Positions 21,716-33,983 of a stretch of 64,000 nt of DNA are shown piece after piece; position 1 is the stretch's first letter, and each line of letters starts with the position of its first letter. Where the stretch lies: assembly GCA_021234155.1 (NCBI GenBank), contig JAJEKV010000403.1, positions 60,001-124,000 of the forward strand. Direction: 5' to 3'. The stretch is from Isoetes taiwanensis (lineage: Eukaryota > Streptophyta > Lycopodiopsida > Isoetales > Isoetaceae). Below the pieces are notes generated by a model, which had not been told where the DNA came from, did not search any database, and saw only the letters and a program-made list of their open reading frames with translations. A program made the translations under genes and the position numbers.

Positions 21716-23696
21716 CTAACAAACAGGAAGGCTTCCCGATGCAGTGGACCAATAGCAGAGTTGTTCCCATCTATAAGGCAGGTGACCCGCACTGCCCAGC
21801 CAATTACCGAACAATCATGGTCAGTTCGGTGTTTGCAAAATTGCTTGCTGGGATTCTCGAGCAACAGGTTATTGGTGAGGAAAGGCGTGAGAGATCTGAG
21901 CCCTCACCCGAGGCGGGATTCAGACCCGGAACACTCAACCATTGACCACATCTTCACATTGCGAGCTCACGGTTGAAGGCAATGAGGAACCGCCGTCGGG
22001 ATCTATATTGTTGCTTAAGTGGATTTTGCAAAGGCATTTGACACGGTGCCTCGGAAAAAAAACTATGGGCAAGATTGCGGATATTTGGGGTTCGGTAGAT
22101 TTGCGAGGAATGCGATTAATGCGAGCTTTATGAAAGATGCTCGGGTCGGTTGCGACCGACACAAGCAAACCATTTGATAGTAGTAGTATCGGGGTTCGCC
22201 CGGGGATGCCCTCTCTCCCCAACATTGTTTGGGCTTTACATTGATCAATTGGAGTCGGGCTTGGCGATAATGGGGGCGGGGCTCACCTTCTCTACCGGAT
22301 CATCAAGCGGTTAATATATCGATGATGTGGACCTCTAGCTTACACACCAGCGGACATGCAGCGACATCTCGATGCCTGGACACATTTTGTCAAGCGGTGA
22401 TATGCTTGGCGTCAACTTGGCCAAGACTAAGGTGGTTTTCATATCATCTTCACGGTACCGAGGATCCCCTCCTTCCGTTACCGAGGGCAGAATGTGGAAG
22501 TAGCATCCACATACAAATGTTGGGAGTGGAGTTTAGTCTACTATACCTTTGGGACACATCTATCTGGCTACGAAGTTACGGTGGTGGAAAGCACTATATG
22601 CAATGCAAAACAATAGTCATAGCTGAGTTGTATGATTGGACCCATCCAGTCACACCTGCTCAAAGTCTTAGTGGAGCTTATCCTTTTATACGGGGGTTGA
22701 AGTATGGGGCTCCGGTGGTATCTCTCGCTACTTGGAATGACTTGGAGCAGAGAAAGCTTCTTGGTACGAGCACTAGGGGTGAAGTCCACGGTCCCATATC
22801 AAATTCTCTGCTAGAAACGGGATTCTTGCCTCTTGAGAGGGCCCTTGATCGCCACATTGTCTATTTTCGAGGAAGGTGGTCAACATGGGCCGATGCTCGT
22901 CTCCCAAAACTAGCTTATATCATGGCAATGGGGCCTAGCGCCTCAAGGCCTCTTTGGAGGAAAAGAGAGCTCAATGGATGGCTAGATAGAATGTGCGAGA
23001 GCAAGGTGCATACATGTGCAAGCAGAGGCGATCGCCATAACTTGAAGCAATATCTTGGCGCTTGCTTCATCGGCAAAAGCTTTGGGATGCAGTGCCCTTG
23101 AGCAGTCAAAACACACTACCGGCGCCACATAAATCCCACATTGGGCAGGCCCACAATGCTACCTCGGGCACCCACTTGTCCATGAAAAGACGCTTGAGAC
23201 TCATTGCCTCCATTCGCCATACGGGGCACATCATCTTGAATTGAGACAGGCGAGATGGATTGGTGAGCCACGTCGGGGCGGTGCTCTGTCAATCTTTGCC
23301 AAATGGGAGTCATTGAGGATGAATCTCATACCCTTCAAAGTTGCCCAAACATATGATCAAATCCGGGGCGCTTATCTTTGAGTTGGTCGCCTCGCCGGCC
23401 GCTACATGTGACATTGAGCACGGCATCCGTGATGCGGATGCTAGGATCATACAACCCGAGGAGGTCATAGACATGCGAGATCGGCTATGTCCACCGGTGC
23501 GACTTGACATGTACATACACATTTATTTCATGATGATGTATACTTATGCGGTTTGACAACATTCTTATTGCATACGGTTTTTCCCTCGAAAACCCTTGGG
23601 GAGGGGTTTTTAACGGGACAATAATAAGTTTGTCGCTCCCTACGGGTCCCATAGGCGATTGGTCTCGATGGGCGATAAAAAACTATTCTATTCTAA
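21716..23696 (+). mobile_element. LINE-B, 2-kb 5'-truncated copy with reverse transcriptase and 3' end
   Basis: The plus strand reads through many shifts. RT finger motifs appear first (QWTNSRVVPIYKAGDPHCPA, NYRTIMVSSVFAKLLAG), then EAGFRPGTLNH with DHIFTLRAHG, then GVRPGMPSLPNIVWALH. The C-terminal part has HTCASRGDRHNLKQYLGACF. The copy ends with the 3' hairpin (about 23576-23614), the block gtcccataggcgattggtct and a short (ctatt)n tail. It lies directly beside the RH24 exon that begins at 23697. The RT is dead; the catalytic YADD box is not readable. Confidence 0.8.
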
Positions 23697-24035
23697 CCAT
23701 CCTCATGAATCCATTCCATAAAGGCATCCAATGGATCAACTTCCTCAGCACTATTATAACCCTGCCCTATTGCCCCATGTTCACCAGCATCCTCATCGTC
23801 GTTTGATAGAGCTATGGGATTATCATTCACTGTCAAGAAATCTTCTTCAATTGAATCAACATATCTGTTTTCAATTTCTTGTATTCGTAGCTCTTCCAAA
23901 GTTCTCTGTCTGTTCTCAATCACTGCTTCTGTGGAGCGAGCTCTTCTGGGACCCATTGAATCTTCGGCTAAAGAAGAGGATCGAAATGGCACGGAATGGT
24001 GCAAAGGATCAAACTCTTTCGGGCCGGATCAAGAT
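23697..24035 (-). pseudogene. RH24: Upstream RH24 exon, separated by LINE-B
   Basis: The minus strand encodes SGPKEFDPLHHSVPFRSSSL, ENRQRTLEELRIQEIENRYV, DDEDAGEHGAIGQG and AEEVDPLDAFMEWIHED. DPLDAFMxxIHE is the hallmark of the RH24 acidic N-terminal region just before the part encoded at 20420-20740. The two pieces are in the right order and strand. LINE-B and the fold-back lie between them, either in an intron or as a break. With the missing C-terminal lobe, a dead copy is more likely than an active gene. Confidence 0.65.
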
Positions 24036-24619
24036 CCAGACATACGGCCGCAAGCTTAGCTTGCAATACAACAAGATTGACAGATCAGGAAACAGGGCTC
24101 TATCGCCGGACTTACACAAAGTATCTTGTTCAAAGCTTGCGGAGGAATGCCACTACACTAAATCCGAAGATTTACCGCCAAAAACAACTCCACAGGAGCA
24201 GATCTACACAAAAACCTGCAAGAAAAACCAAAAATCACATAACTAATGAAGAAAACAGAAAAAAACAAAGAAAAATCAAAAGAAAACGACATCAAACTGA
24301 AGCTTCTAAGATCCTGGCGCCTCGATTGGCGCCACTCCGACTCTGACGCTGACTCGACGCTTAGCGCAACGAAAAAGCTCCGACCTCCACTGCTCCGGCC
24401 AAAAAAAAAAAGCTCCGGCCAAAAAAAAAAGGGCATTAAAGAATTAAAAAATTATATTTATACCCTGACCCGACGTGTGGGGAATTCTAGGTGGTCAGTA
24501 GGCCGCGTTTAGAAAAACTTTAAGCCACTGCGATTTCCACCCGGAAACCGCCAGGTGGCGAAAGTTTCCCCCTACATAATGTCGTGACGTATTTGTGAAA
24601 TTTAAAATTTGCTTCAGAG
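24036..24619. other. Probable 5' flank of the helicase copy, no gene recognised
   Basis: GC-rich patches, A-runs (a gctccggcc unit followed by about 11 A occurs twice near 24395-24430) and overlapping open frames on both strands occur. None looks coding. Confidence 0.35.
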
Positions 24620-24895
24620 ACTACCTCAAAGATAAGCGAGATAAGCTCAAAGATAAGCGAGATAAGCTCGGCAACGCCAAAAGCTCCAAAAAGATAAGCG
24701 AGATAAGCTCAGCAACGCCAAAAGCTCCAAGAACGTCCAAGAACGTCGATCTCCACACCACAGATTACTACCAAAAGATAAAACCGACCGCCAGCAACGT
24801 AGAAACTCCAAGGACCTGTAAGAAATCATCAAAGATTAAGAAAAACCTGTAAAAAATCATCAAAGATTAAGATCAAAGATTAAGAAAGATTAAGT
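24620..24895. repeat. Cluster of short tandem repeats (gataagcgagataagctc and aaagattaag)
   Basis: The 18-mer gataagcgagataagctc occurs three times between about 24630 and 24710, with gcaacgccaaaagctcca twice in between. From about 24827 a 10-mer, aaagattaag, recurs four times. An open frame across it (DKRDKLKDKRDKL) follows from the repeats. Confidence 0.8.
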
Positions 24896-25106
24896 TTAAA
24901 AAAATTGAAAACTAACTTAGCATTTAGGTAGATTAAAGTGCAGCGACTCGCCTTAGCCGCAAAAATGCCGTAGCGCCCTCACGTCGCCATAGCTCGGCCG
25001 AAAGAACTTGCTGTGTGGAGGGAGGGAAAGAAAATGACAGAGCCGACAAACAAGAAGATTTTTCGCCGCCGGGCGCCACGCCGGGCAGAAAAACGCCACC
25101 GACATT

Positions 25107-25247
25107 CACGTTTTAGGAATGCCCCGCTTAAATTCCGTGGAAACATTCGCCCACGCTCAAATGTTTCCCCACGAATTTAAGCCGGGGGAAAGCGCCAATC
25201 GGCAAATGTTTCCCCCATGGAATTTTAGCCGTGGGGGCATTCCTATA
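25107..25247. repeat. Imperfect inverted repeat with three arms
   Basis: taggaatgccccgcttaaat near 25107 and its mirrored form ending gtgggggcattccta at 25247 form an arm pair of roughly 40 bases, with internal gaaacatt/aatgtttc. A middle copy (aatgtttccccacgaattta) lies between. This could be a MITE-like fold-back. Confidence 0.6.
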
Positions 25248-26187
25248 TACAAAAACACACTGCAGTAAAAAAATTGAACAAGAAACTACTTAACAGCAAA
25301 TTTGGAGCAAAACACAAAAAATCTCCACAAGAACTTCAAGAACCAGAACACAAAATCTCCAGCAGAACAAAAGTCGAGCCGATTTGCAGGAAGAACTCGC
25401 CCTAAAAGAAAAAAACAGAGAAAATGTTAAGATTAAAAGAAAATGTTAAGATTAAAACACAAGAAATCGCTGCACTCCAAACCTGCGACTCACCTTTTGA
25501 ATATTTAATATTTAAAACCGGCTCGACGCCGAAGATCGGGGACCCGGAAGCAAGAAAAAAGAAAAACAAAGGCGCCGGAAGGAAAAGGGAAAGAGTGCCA
25601 CGTCGAAAAATGGTTTATAATCCTTTGCCACGTCAGCCGCCGGGAAATTTTCCGGTACGTAATCCCGGGTACTTGTTATTACGTTTGATATTTTTCGGGG
25701 GAAGGGATTCCGCCGGAAAATTTCCAAAGGCGCCTAGCTAACCTCGGCGCCCGCCACCGGAAATTTTCCTGTAAATTCCCTGAAAAATTGTCTAATACAT
25801 AATGATAAGTGTGAACCTACCCTTACAAACAAATTTAAAACTCCCCTAACCACGTCATCGATCCATTAACATTTTTGAAGGGTTTTGTTTATGAGCGCGC
25901 CTTTTCTGCGAGGAGGGCAGGTTGCGCCTCCATTCCGGCAACAGAGAGAAAGCTCAAGCTTAGGCTATGGGTGGAGGATTGCAGCTTACACTCCATCGAT
26001 TCCACATCATTGCTACATAAGGTAAGATTCTTTTGTGCTACATAAGGTAAGTTCTTTTGTTCTTTTGTGCCCAAGCAGCCATGATTCCTACCTGAACACA
26101 ATACAGAGGCAAAGCAACAGATTCTTCTCAGCTCCACCAAATGAAATCGGAAAAATGGTGCACAAATATAAGGAAGAGGATGAGGAA
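25248..26187. other. Repeat-rich stretch, no gene recognised
   Basis: A 20-base tandem pair (gaaaatgttaagattaaaa) lies at about 25420-25458. GGAAATTTTCC-type palindromes recur near 25645 and 25760, with a related form near 25715. acataaggtaag plus ttcttttgt occurs twice near 26015-26065. Open frames here look like chance. Confidence 0.45.
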
Positions 26188-26192
26188 GCGAA

Positions 26193-26524
26193 TGTTAGAT
26201 TCTAAGCAGTACTCTGGCTTGCCACAACCGCACTCTTCTCACAGATGCGGTAGAGAGCCCAAGCTCTATCCTTCAAACATAAACAAGACTCCACCAAAGC
26301 CCACGCAATCCGGCTACTTCACCTCAATCCAATCTTTGGATTGTTCCACCGGATGATGCAGCTTCGCCTTCTCTCTTCCTTCTTCCGCCCCGGTGAGTCT
26401 CCTCTTATACTATTCGCCATGCCCGCGATGCAACTATCCCGCATGCCATACCCGCATGCATGGTTTCCCATTTGTTGCTTCATGCCGCTTCTACATGACA
26501 TGTGTAAAGGCTATATATGCAACA
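26193..26524 (-). repeat. 3' LTR of the Copia element
   Basis: On the minus strand it runs from TGTTGCATAT to AATCTAACA. It matches the other LTR with many small differences, so the element is old. Confidence 0.85.
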
Positions 26525-27382
26525 TACTCCCCTTAGCCTTTACACTCCACAACTCAGGCACGGGTTTTAGCATCTATCAACTTAGGTTCGGATAGAGCCT
26601 TAGTGAACATGTCCTTCTGGCCGCAATTTTGTGGGGATATAAGTCACATCTATCTCCCCTTTTTCGACTTCATCCCATTATGAAGTGATGGTGTATTTCA
26701 ATGTGTTTGGTACGAGAATGATGAACTGGATTTTTAGTCGCCACTCGGCTCTTGTTATCACAAGATAGCTTGGTAGCACTTGGCAACAAACATCCCAACT
26801 CCTTGAGCATTTACGCATAACCAAATTATTTCAGGAGGCCGCTGTGATACCGCTACATATTCTCGCCTGGCGCTAGATTTGGCTACACATTCTCGCTTCT
26901 TACACCCCCAAGATATAGCAAGATTAAAATTGCAATGTAAAACATAAGTTGTTAGATGGGTTGATATTTAATGATGAAGATCATGGCGTGTGTGAGGCAT
27001 GTATGCTTGGAAAGCAAGCTAGACTTCCCTTTAAAAATAAAGGGCGAGAAAGCAACCGAAGCTGGCGCTTGAATTAGTGCATTCTCGACGTGTGTGGACC
27101 TATGCAAACCTGAGGCCTTGGGGAAAATCATATTTTGCCACTTTTATAGATGATTGTAGCGGGCGCGCACCAAATGTTATTATCTTCACACAAAAGATCA
27201 AGTATATGACCAATCCATTCCAGCCTCCACCACAATCCACATGCTCCCCTCCTCGGGCAACTCCACCACTGTGGGAGTTGGGCTTTCCACTGGCCAAGCT
27301 TTGCTCATTCTCACCCCTACAACATCGGGACTATCCGGTCTTCATTAAGCACCCTCTACTTGGGACCATGGCTCGATACCAC

Positions 27383-27718
27383 TGTTAGATTCTAAGCAAG
27401 ACTGCGGCTTGCCACAACCGCACTCTTCTGGCTGTAATACGGTGAGCCCAAGCTCTATCCCTTCAAACATAAACAAGACTCCACCAAAAGCCACCTGCAA
27501 TCCAGCTACTTCACCTCAATCCAATCACTGGATTGTTCCACCCAGGATGCACCGCTTCCTTGCTTCTCTCTTCCTTCTTTCGCTTCCGTGAGTCTCCTCT
27601 TATACTATCTGCCATGCCCGCATGCAACTATCCCGCATGCCATACCCGCATGCATGATTTCCCATTTGTTGCTTCATGCTGCTTCTACATGACATGTGTA
27701 AAGGCTATATATGCAACA
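27383..27718 (-). repeat. 5' LTR of the Copia element
   Basis: On the minus strand it starts TGTTGCATAT and ends AATCTAACA, followed by the primer-binding site at about 27366-27382. Confidence 0.85.
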
Positions 27719-27954
27719 ACGAAGAAGAAAGTCCAGACCAAGAATTCTTTGGAGAATTATGTCAGTGATGTGAATATTGCACTCAAGGATGAAAAACACA
27801 GTCAGGGATGTGAATCGGCAGAAGAAAGCTTGTAGAAGATAAAACTAAGGCAGTCTTCACTGGATCAAACCGGATTGCAGATGATTCAAGAAAGAATACA
27901 ATCAAGAGCACATACCTTTGAATCGCTCCCAAGAAAAACTCTAAACCAGGTCTT

Positions 27955-28080
27955 TAAGATGATCCGATTCCGAACCGTGGCTGATCCGACTCCACTTCCG
28001 GCTCAACTTCCACTTGATCGGTTAAAGAGTGTCTGATCCGACTCCACTCCCGGCTCCACTTCCACGTGATCCGTCAAAGA
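27955..28080. repeat. Imperfect tandem repeat rich in gatccgactccac
   Basis: Two units of about 60-67 bases share ctgatccgactccac, cccggctc and cttccac. The origin is unknown. Confidence 0.65.
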
Positions 28081-28189
28081 AAGAGGGCTCTGCTATCCCT
28101 CTTTCTTCTTTCCCTCCTATCAATGCTTGTTACATGGCAGACATATAGGCCACATATTATATGTAACGTGGCAGACATTATACTCAAAA

Positions 28190-28430
28190 TTCCTTGCCCA
28201 CCTATTTCTTCCTTGTCAGCTCCCAAGGGAAGAACTAACTTGTCAGCTGCGTGATCAAGAGAAGATAGAAGATGAGCACCATGTTTTCCTGAATTGCCCT
28301 GCTTACATGGACATTAGATCTACATATCATATTGGCTCTCCAAGTTTCCACGATCTGTTGTCTATGGAGCCAAAAGCTCTAGGTAGTTATTTGAAAAAGG
28401 TTGAGATGCAAATAAAAAATATGTTGTAAA
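28190..28430 (+). mobile_element. LINE-B C-terminal fragment
   Basis: The frame gives CQLRDQEKIEDEHHVFLNCP and AYMDIRSTYHIG, the same zf-RVT-like knuckle as in the other LINE-B pieces (EDExH.....CPAF). It is short and has no 3' tail. Confidence 0.6.
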
Positions 28431-28853
28431 CTTGCCGCTCCATGACCTCAAGGTCCAATGGGGCGGTGAGTAATCAAATTATTATTAGCACACCAGCCCA
28501 ACCAACGCCCAGCCAGTTTCTTGAATTCTAGCCTATCCATGGGTAGGTCAGTTTTGATGTGGAGGGTTCTTGGGCCATTTGATATTCGATAAACAAGTTT
28601 GACGGCTAGAGAAATTAGAAATGGCTGACAAAATTTGAACGGAGATTCAAAACGACATCCTGAGGAAAGCTCTATGCTCTATGGTAATACTTCCTCATAT
28701 CAAAAGCTGGTTTCTCATTCCATCCGTTTCTTTTTCTTTTCTTCTTGCCCTTCCTGCATTGTTCTTCCCCGTGGTTCTTGTACTTGTGTCAATAAACAGG
28801 TTTACCTTGGTTAACATTATTTTTACAACATGTTCTCGTGATTTACTTTTTAG

Positions 28854-29587
28854 AAAGCTGATCAGTCTGGTGCAGAAGGAGATATTTCTAAAGCATCCAG
28901 GTGCACGGCTACATGCTCCATTGCTAGTCATTACAAATCGCAGTGGTGCGAGTGCAATTATCTAGATAAATGCATTGAAGGTAGTGATGAAAGTAAGCTT
29001 AAACGGGTAACCATAATCATATTCCAGGAGCAATGCTAAAACCGTTTCCAGGCTTTCAAGGCCATGGTTGCCTAGAAAAGCTAATATCAAGAAAGCAAGC
29101 AGCAATAACCACTCCTAAATTGTTAAGTAGATATCCTCTCATTCCTTCTAGTGATAAACCTATACCAGTTCTGTCATTTTTTTTTTTTTGTCAACCTGGA
29201 TGAGAAATTTTAGCATCATCCATTATAACAATCCTTAGAAGCCCTAGATTGGTGGTATCATTCACCAGTTTATTGGAGTTTATGCAAATGCTTGAGGGTG
29301 GCAAGTGAGGAGTTCGGGATCCATTCTTTTCCCTTACGTTTCTTTTAATTTGCTTAGCAAATTGTTTATATAGCAGGTATAGGTTTGTTTTCATTGCTTG
29401 GAGCTACAAGTTGCATACCTACTTGGTTCCATATGTCAAGTAACAGGAAATGAGGTTTCAAACATTTGTCTAACTTGTGCATTTATGTTGGAGACACAAC
29501 TATGATAGGGTATTCATGTGCTTCCCTTGCAGTACATTGATAATGCTTATAGGTTTCACGGTTTTGCCTCCTGCCAATCTGGCCATT

Positions 29588-29621
<34 letters not shown>

Positions 29622-30849
29622 GATTTTAACGTCCACAGGAAGCCGGAGCTTATGGGACAATTTACAACACACCATACCTCCCCATTTTTTGATGACTTTC
29701 ATGAGTGAAGCTTTGATTTGCCAAGCAAAAGTTGCTTACAAGGTGAAGAATTCAATCATTTTATTAAAAATCAGGTTGGTGGGTTGCATTATGCGTCCAT
29801 GTTGTTTTTATGATCAGCTAAACTCTTCCGAACCTTTAGATTGCATTGTAATTTATCTTCAGAGCAGCTTTGGCAGACATAGAGGTATTTTTGCTATGTT
29901 TGATGGGCTCCTTGAGTGATGTGATTGACCATGCTCCTGTTGTCCAGCATCTTTGTGGACATGTTCTATGCATATCCTGATTTCTTAAGCAACAGCATTT
30001 TGGAAATTCGTATTCTACTCAAGACTTTCGGCAGGCATGCTCCTAAGCCACCAGTATTATATCTTCTTATGTTTGATTGAACCACCTGTTTATTTTAGAA
30101 ATGGCAAAACAAACCATCAAATGAAGATTCAGATTGTAAAAATAGCAATCATAAGAACATGAAGCGGTATCTTTGGAGCAGAGATAAAGGTACAGTTTGG
30201 CTTGCTAAGGCAATTTGTAATTTTCGTTCAATTTTGAAATCTTTTGCCCATTTGCTCTCCAAGTGTTGGCATATTTCTACTGTTGGGAAAAATGGTCGGG
30301 TTGGAACCCTAGCTAAATAGACTCGAGGAGAAGGAAGGCAGATTCAAGAGCTTGGACACATTTGCTACAGGTAAAAAGGGCTATGTTTGGCCTGATTCCA
30401 ACCAGATTTTGGTAGAATTTTGGTTGCATCTGTGCCATAAAAATATTTTGGTAATAGCAAAGTCTGAATCAATATGTGAAAGTAAGAGAAACGCACAGGT
30501 CCTACTTGCAGTGCTTGGATGTATTGATTGCTTTCTGACTTGGAGATGCATGCCTTGTTCCTAATTTGTTAATCATTCAAAGAGGTGGCATCTATGCCAT
30601 TAGATCTAGGATCAATATAGTCACTGCTTGCAGTGCTTGGATGTGTTGATTGCTTTCTGACTTGAAGATTTCATGCCATGTTCCTAATTCAATATAACAA
30701 AATTTGTTAAATTAAATCATTCAAAGATGTAGCACACATGCAATATACTCATTGTAATCAAAGAGATTTTGTCATCATTAATAACAGATCCAGTATTGGA
30801 TAAGGTTGTCTTCTTGGCGGCTGCAAAGTCTGCTACAACTCAGATGTGA
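28854..30849 (+). CDS. Three phase-consistent exons of an unknown gene
   Basis: Exon 28854-29006 (tttttag acceptor, gtaacc donor) is 51 codons and includes KADQSGAEGDISKASRCTAT and HYKSQWCECNYLDKCIEGSD. Exon 30099-30189 (tattttag acceptor, gtacag donor) encodes KWQNKPSNEDSDCKNSNHKN and MKRYLWSRDK. Exon 30788-30849 (aacag acceptor) continues across the split codon as DPVLDKVVFLAAAKSATTQM and then TGA. Phases fit at both joins, which supports a real gene. The Cys-rich block could bind metal. The 5' exons are not identified; the 3' end may instead splice on through a gtgagg donor at 30846. I do not recognise the family. Confidence 0.45.
29581..29690 (-). mobile_element. SINE/LINE 3' tail with (ATT)n
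   Basis: On the minus strand gtcccataagctccgg is followed by cctgtggacgttaaaatcc and then about ten ATT units (29589-29620). The end block gtggacgttaaaa is the one in the SINE at 47.7 kb and close to that of LINE-B. It lies in an intron of the unknown plus-strand gene. Confidence 0.6.
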
Positions 30850-33800
30850 GGAATCCAGCTATAGAACGAAGGTTACCAGTACTAGAAACATTTGATAATG
30901 GCTTATTCTGTGATGATATGAAAAAGATACCAAATTGGTTCTTGTCAGAGTCAGCATTCAATTTGCAAAGAACTAGGATTAAATTTTGCAACTGCTACTG
31001 CAACTCAGTTGACGGATGGATAGACTTATATATGTTAACACAGGGTTTCTTGCAGAGGAGGTTTTGGAAAAACTAGAACAGGCTGCGGCACAGGTGGATC
31101 CTCATCTTTCTGTTTGACATTTTCACTGTCATTTTTGTTAGATATAGAAGAAATAAAATGTCAAACGGTGCATGAAGGTGGCAGAAATGGAATTTAAAAT
31201 GTACAATTTTAATGAATGCTTACAGGCAAGTGAGATTAAGATTGAATTGTTGAATTGTTGTTTAGAATACCAATAGATGAAAGATATTATAATTGTAGGA
31301 CTTAAGCAAGATATTATGGCACTTAAAAAAAATACCTTTCAACTTAGTGCATGCTTATCAGTTTGAATGAATTATATCTACGTTTCTGTCAAAAGGCGTT
31401 TGTCGTATATATTCTTAAGACCATTGTAGTTCCAGATTATAAAATTTCGGACTTGTCTCTACAAGTGAGAGTGTTGGGCATTCACTTTTAGCCGCTCCAT
31501 CTTTCTTGGAATGTAGATCTTCTTTCAAAGCTTTCTTGAGTGGCGATACAGATTTTTGAAGCTGCAAGAGGCCCCTTTCAAAAATGGCTTTAGGCTTTGG
31601 TTTAAAAAACAAATTAGCCCTTTGTATCTGAGGTAAATTCTATGGCTTTGTAGTCATCAGGCCTCTCGGTTTCTTGCATGTTCTAGATATGAAATGTTCT
31701 TGCAATTATTGTCTGTTTTTATCATTTTCTAAACGGGCATTGTCTTCTGATCCTTCTTCTTCTGGTTTTGCCAGGCAGATTTTATCCTCTGACTCCTTCA
31801 GGACCCCATTTCAAAGGTGGTTGTGCTTGCACCAGTCCTTACGATTCTGCTTCTGCTTAGATCATTGAGAAGGTAAGAATAAGCACAAACCTGAACCTGC
31901 TTCTATTAATCCGGTGCATCATGCCCATTTATTCTCCACTTTTTTATCACTGATTAAAAGAGCACTTGAGCTTTAAGACGGATTTAAGTGTTGCAGCCAA
32001 GAGAATTCTGGCACATTATCATGGGTCTGACCTCAACACTGGCCTTCTTGAAAATAAAACAAGAAAAAAGGATTGAGAATATCATTTCTTTGTAGCAATT
32101 ATTATAAGGTTTGGAGCAGTGTTCAGACATTGGCAGTTTTCCTAGCAAGTGATATATGAAATGCTAAGGGAAAAATAATTTTCGAGAGATATACCTTCTA
32201 ATGCTATCAAAGAATGGATGCTGGCAGAAACATAGCGTACTCAGTGAATGTTATAGTGTTTCAGATTGCTTTGAGTAATTATAATGATGCCCCATTCTGA
32301 TGTTTGTATCTAATATGCATTGGGAAGTGCTATGGTGAAACATAGCCCCAACAGGCACAAAATGAAGCCATTATCAAGTAATCATAGTGCTTCTATGTTC
32401 CATTCAGTTAGGATGGTTTCTGACTCACATGTTGTGGCAGGGCTGTTTTGCAAACCAGGGACCACATTGAACTATGCCTTTTCCATACAGGCTCCAAAAG
32501 TGCATGTCATGTGTTTTACATGTCATGCAGGTTGGTATCCAGGATTGCTAATCTCACCTAGGATATACAAGTTCTAGTTTCATATTATAATTTTTGGATA
32601 TGCAGCAACAATGTTTTTACAAAAATGAAAGTTACACAGTTACAATGTTTTTAAATCCCTAATTGATTACTATTACACACTTCAGTTATGTGTTCATGCC
32701 ATTTGAATTGATTTTTGAGACTAGAGAGTTTCTGCATCACTTATTTAAAAGCAGACATTTTCGAGCTTGCAGATGAAGTGATAGCAAATGATTGTTATCT
32801 GCTTGTTTTACTCAGAATGCAGACCCATGACCAAAAGTATGTCTTTTGGACAGCTTGTCCTTTATTAGCTGGGTATAGGGATGGAACATAAGGAGAGAGC
32901 GGGACAAGTAACCACAAAATGAACAATAAGGCATTGAGTAAACATCATTTTATATTACACTCAGTTTGTCAATCCTGCTTTCTTATCAGCTAACACGATG
33001 GTATTGGCAGCTGCCAACTTGACAAGATCTAAGTGTTCAAAACCAGGGGAAGGTTCTAATGTTTGTAAAGCTTAAATTGGCCTATATCGCAATTACAATG
33101 TTAACTTGCTAACATGAGCTTATAGCAGTTGAAAAATAAGTGCCCATTGCTATGCAAATATTACGAATGTTATGTTTGCCAAACCAAAGTACAAATTATA
33201 AAGCTCATTTTTTTTAAAAATGCAAGAGTGCTTGATAAAACTCCATCAAACATTACTATCTCCTACATGATTGTAAGCTATATTGGCATTCATATGTTTA
33301 GAGTCCTACCTTGCAACATTACACTACCAACCAACTAAATTAGAAGGTTACGTAGTAATGACGTACAACACAAAAAGAAGTAACATCTTGTAATTCTGGT
33401 CCTAGAAAACTAAGAAGATATAACATTTGTTATCACAACATGATATGAAAATAATATACGAAATGCTAGCAACATCTAATTTCCTCTTCCATATCTAATT
33501 AAGAGATGAGCATTGCATTTTCAGCCAGAACCAAATTGAATGCATGAAATCTGTTATCAGCTACGTTTACCAATTGAGTTTATCTGCTCCTGATCATTAC
33601 CGATCATATTCCCAACATAGCCGCCTTGCCTACACTAGCAAACTCCTTGATATTCTAACCTTGGCCAAACCTCCCTCTTGACTCCAAGTTCTTATTGCAA
33701 CCTTGCGTTCATTTTCCAAATAATGGAGAACCTAATGCAAGCGTACGCCCACGACCACAAATAGAATAATCCCATGACAATAGAGAAGGCAACGTACACT

Positions 33801-33983
33801 GTATATGACAAGCTGGCGATAGAGCTATTCAGCAACCTTGACTTCTACCCAGACCCTAAAAGTAACGACAAACTAAGAAAAACAATAACATGATAATTGA
33901 AAGCAATAAGAATAAAATGAAACATTATGTTATTAATGTCATTGTTATTCGTAGTGATAAAAAATAAATTGGACAACAACTAA
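30850..33983. other. No gene firmly recognised; scattered exon-like pieces
   Basis: Candidates are weak. EEVLEKLEQAAAQ after a ttgcag acceptor (about 31052) could extend the gene upstream. SSGFARQILSSDSFRTPFQR before a gtggtt donor ends near 31817. A minus-strand open frame at 31415-31612 reads FERGLLQLQKSVSPLKKALK. A frame at 32320-32577 ends at a possible donor. None has a chain of matching phases. Confidence 0.3.

Larger units (their letters stand above)
26193..27718 (-). mobile_element. Ty1/Copia retrotransposon, internally deleted and rearranged
   Basis: Two LTRs bound the element. The minus orientation is shown by a primer-binding site next to the right LTR (reverse strand gtggtatcgagcc, like the usual tRNA-iMet site) and a purine tract (aaggggag) before the left LTR. 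The minus strand near 26540-26820 encodes an RNase H end (LKELGMFVAK, VHHSRTKHIEIHHHF). The segment near 26940-27160 instead encodes, on the plus strand, the GAG-pre-integrase and integrase start (GVCEACMLGKQARLPF, LDVCGPMQT, YFATFIDDCSG), so it is inverted. Flanks gcgaa and acgaa resemble a 5-bp target duplication with one mismatch. Confidence 0.8.

Noticed and set aside
24158-24512. Overlapping Ser/Phe-rich and Lys-rich frames on both strands
   Set aside because: All frames are open because of A-runs and low complexity; no family fits.
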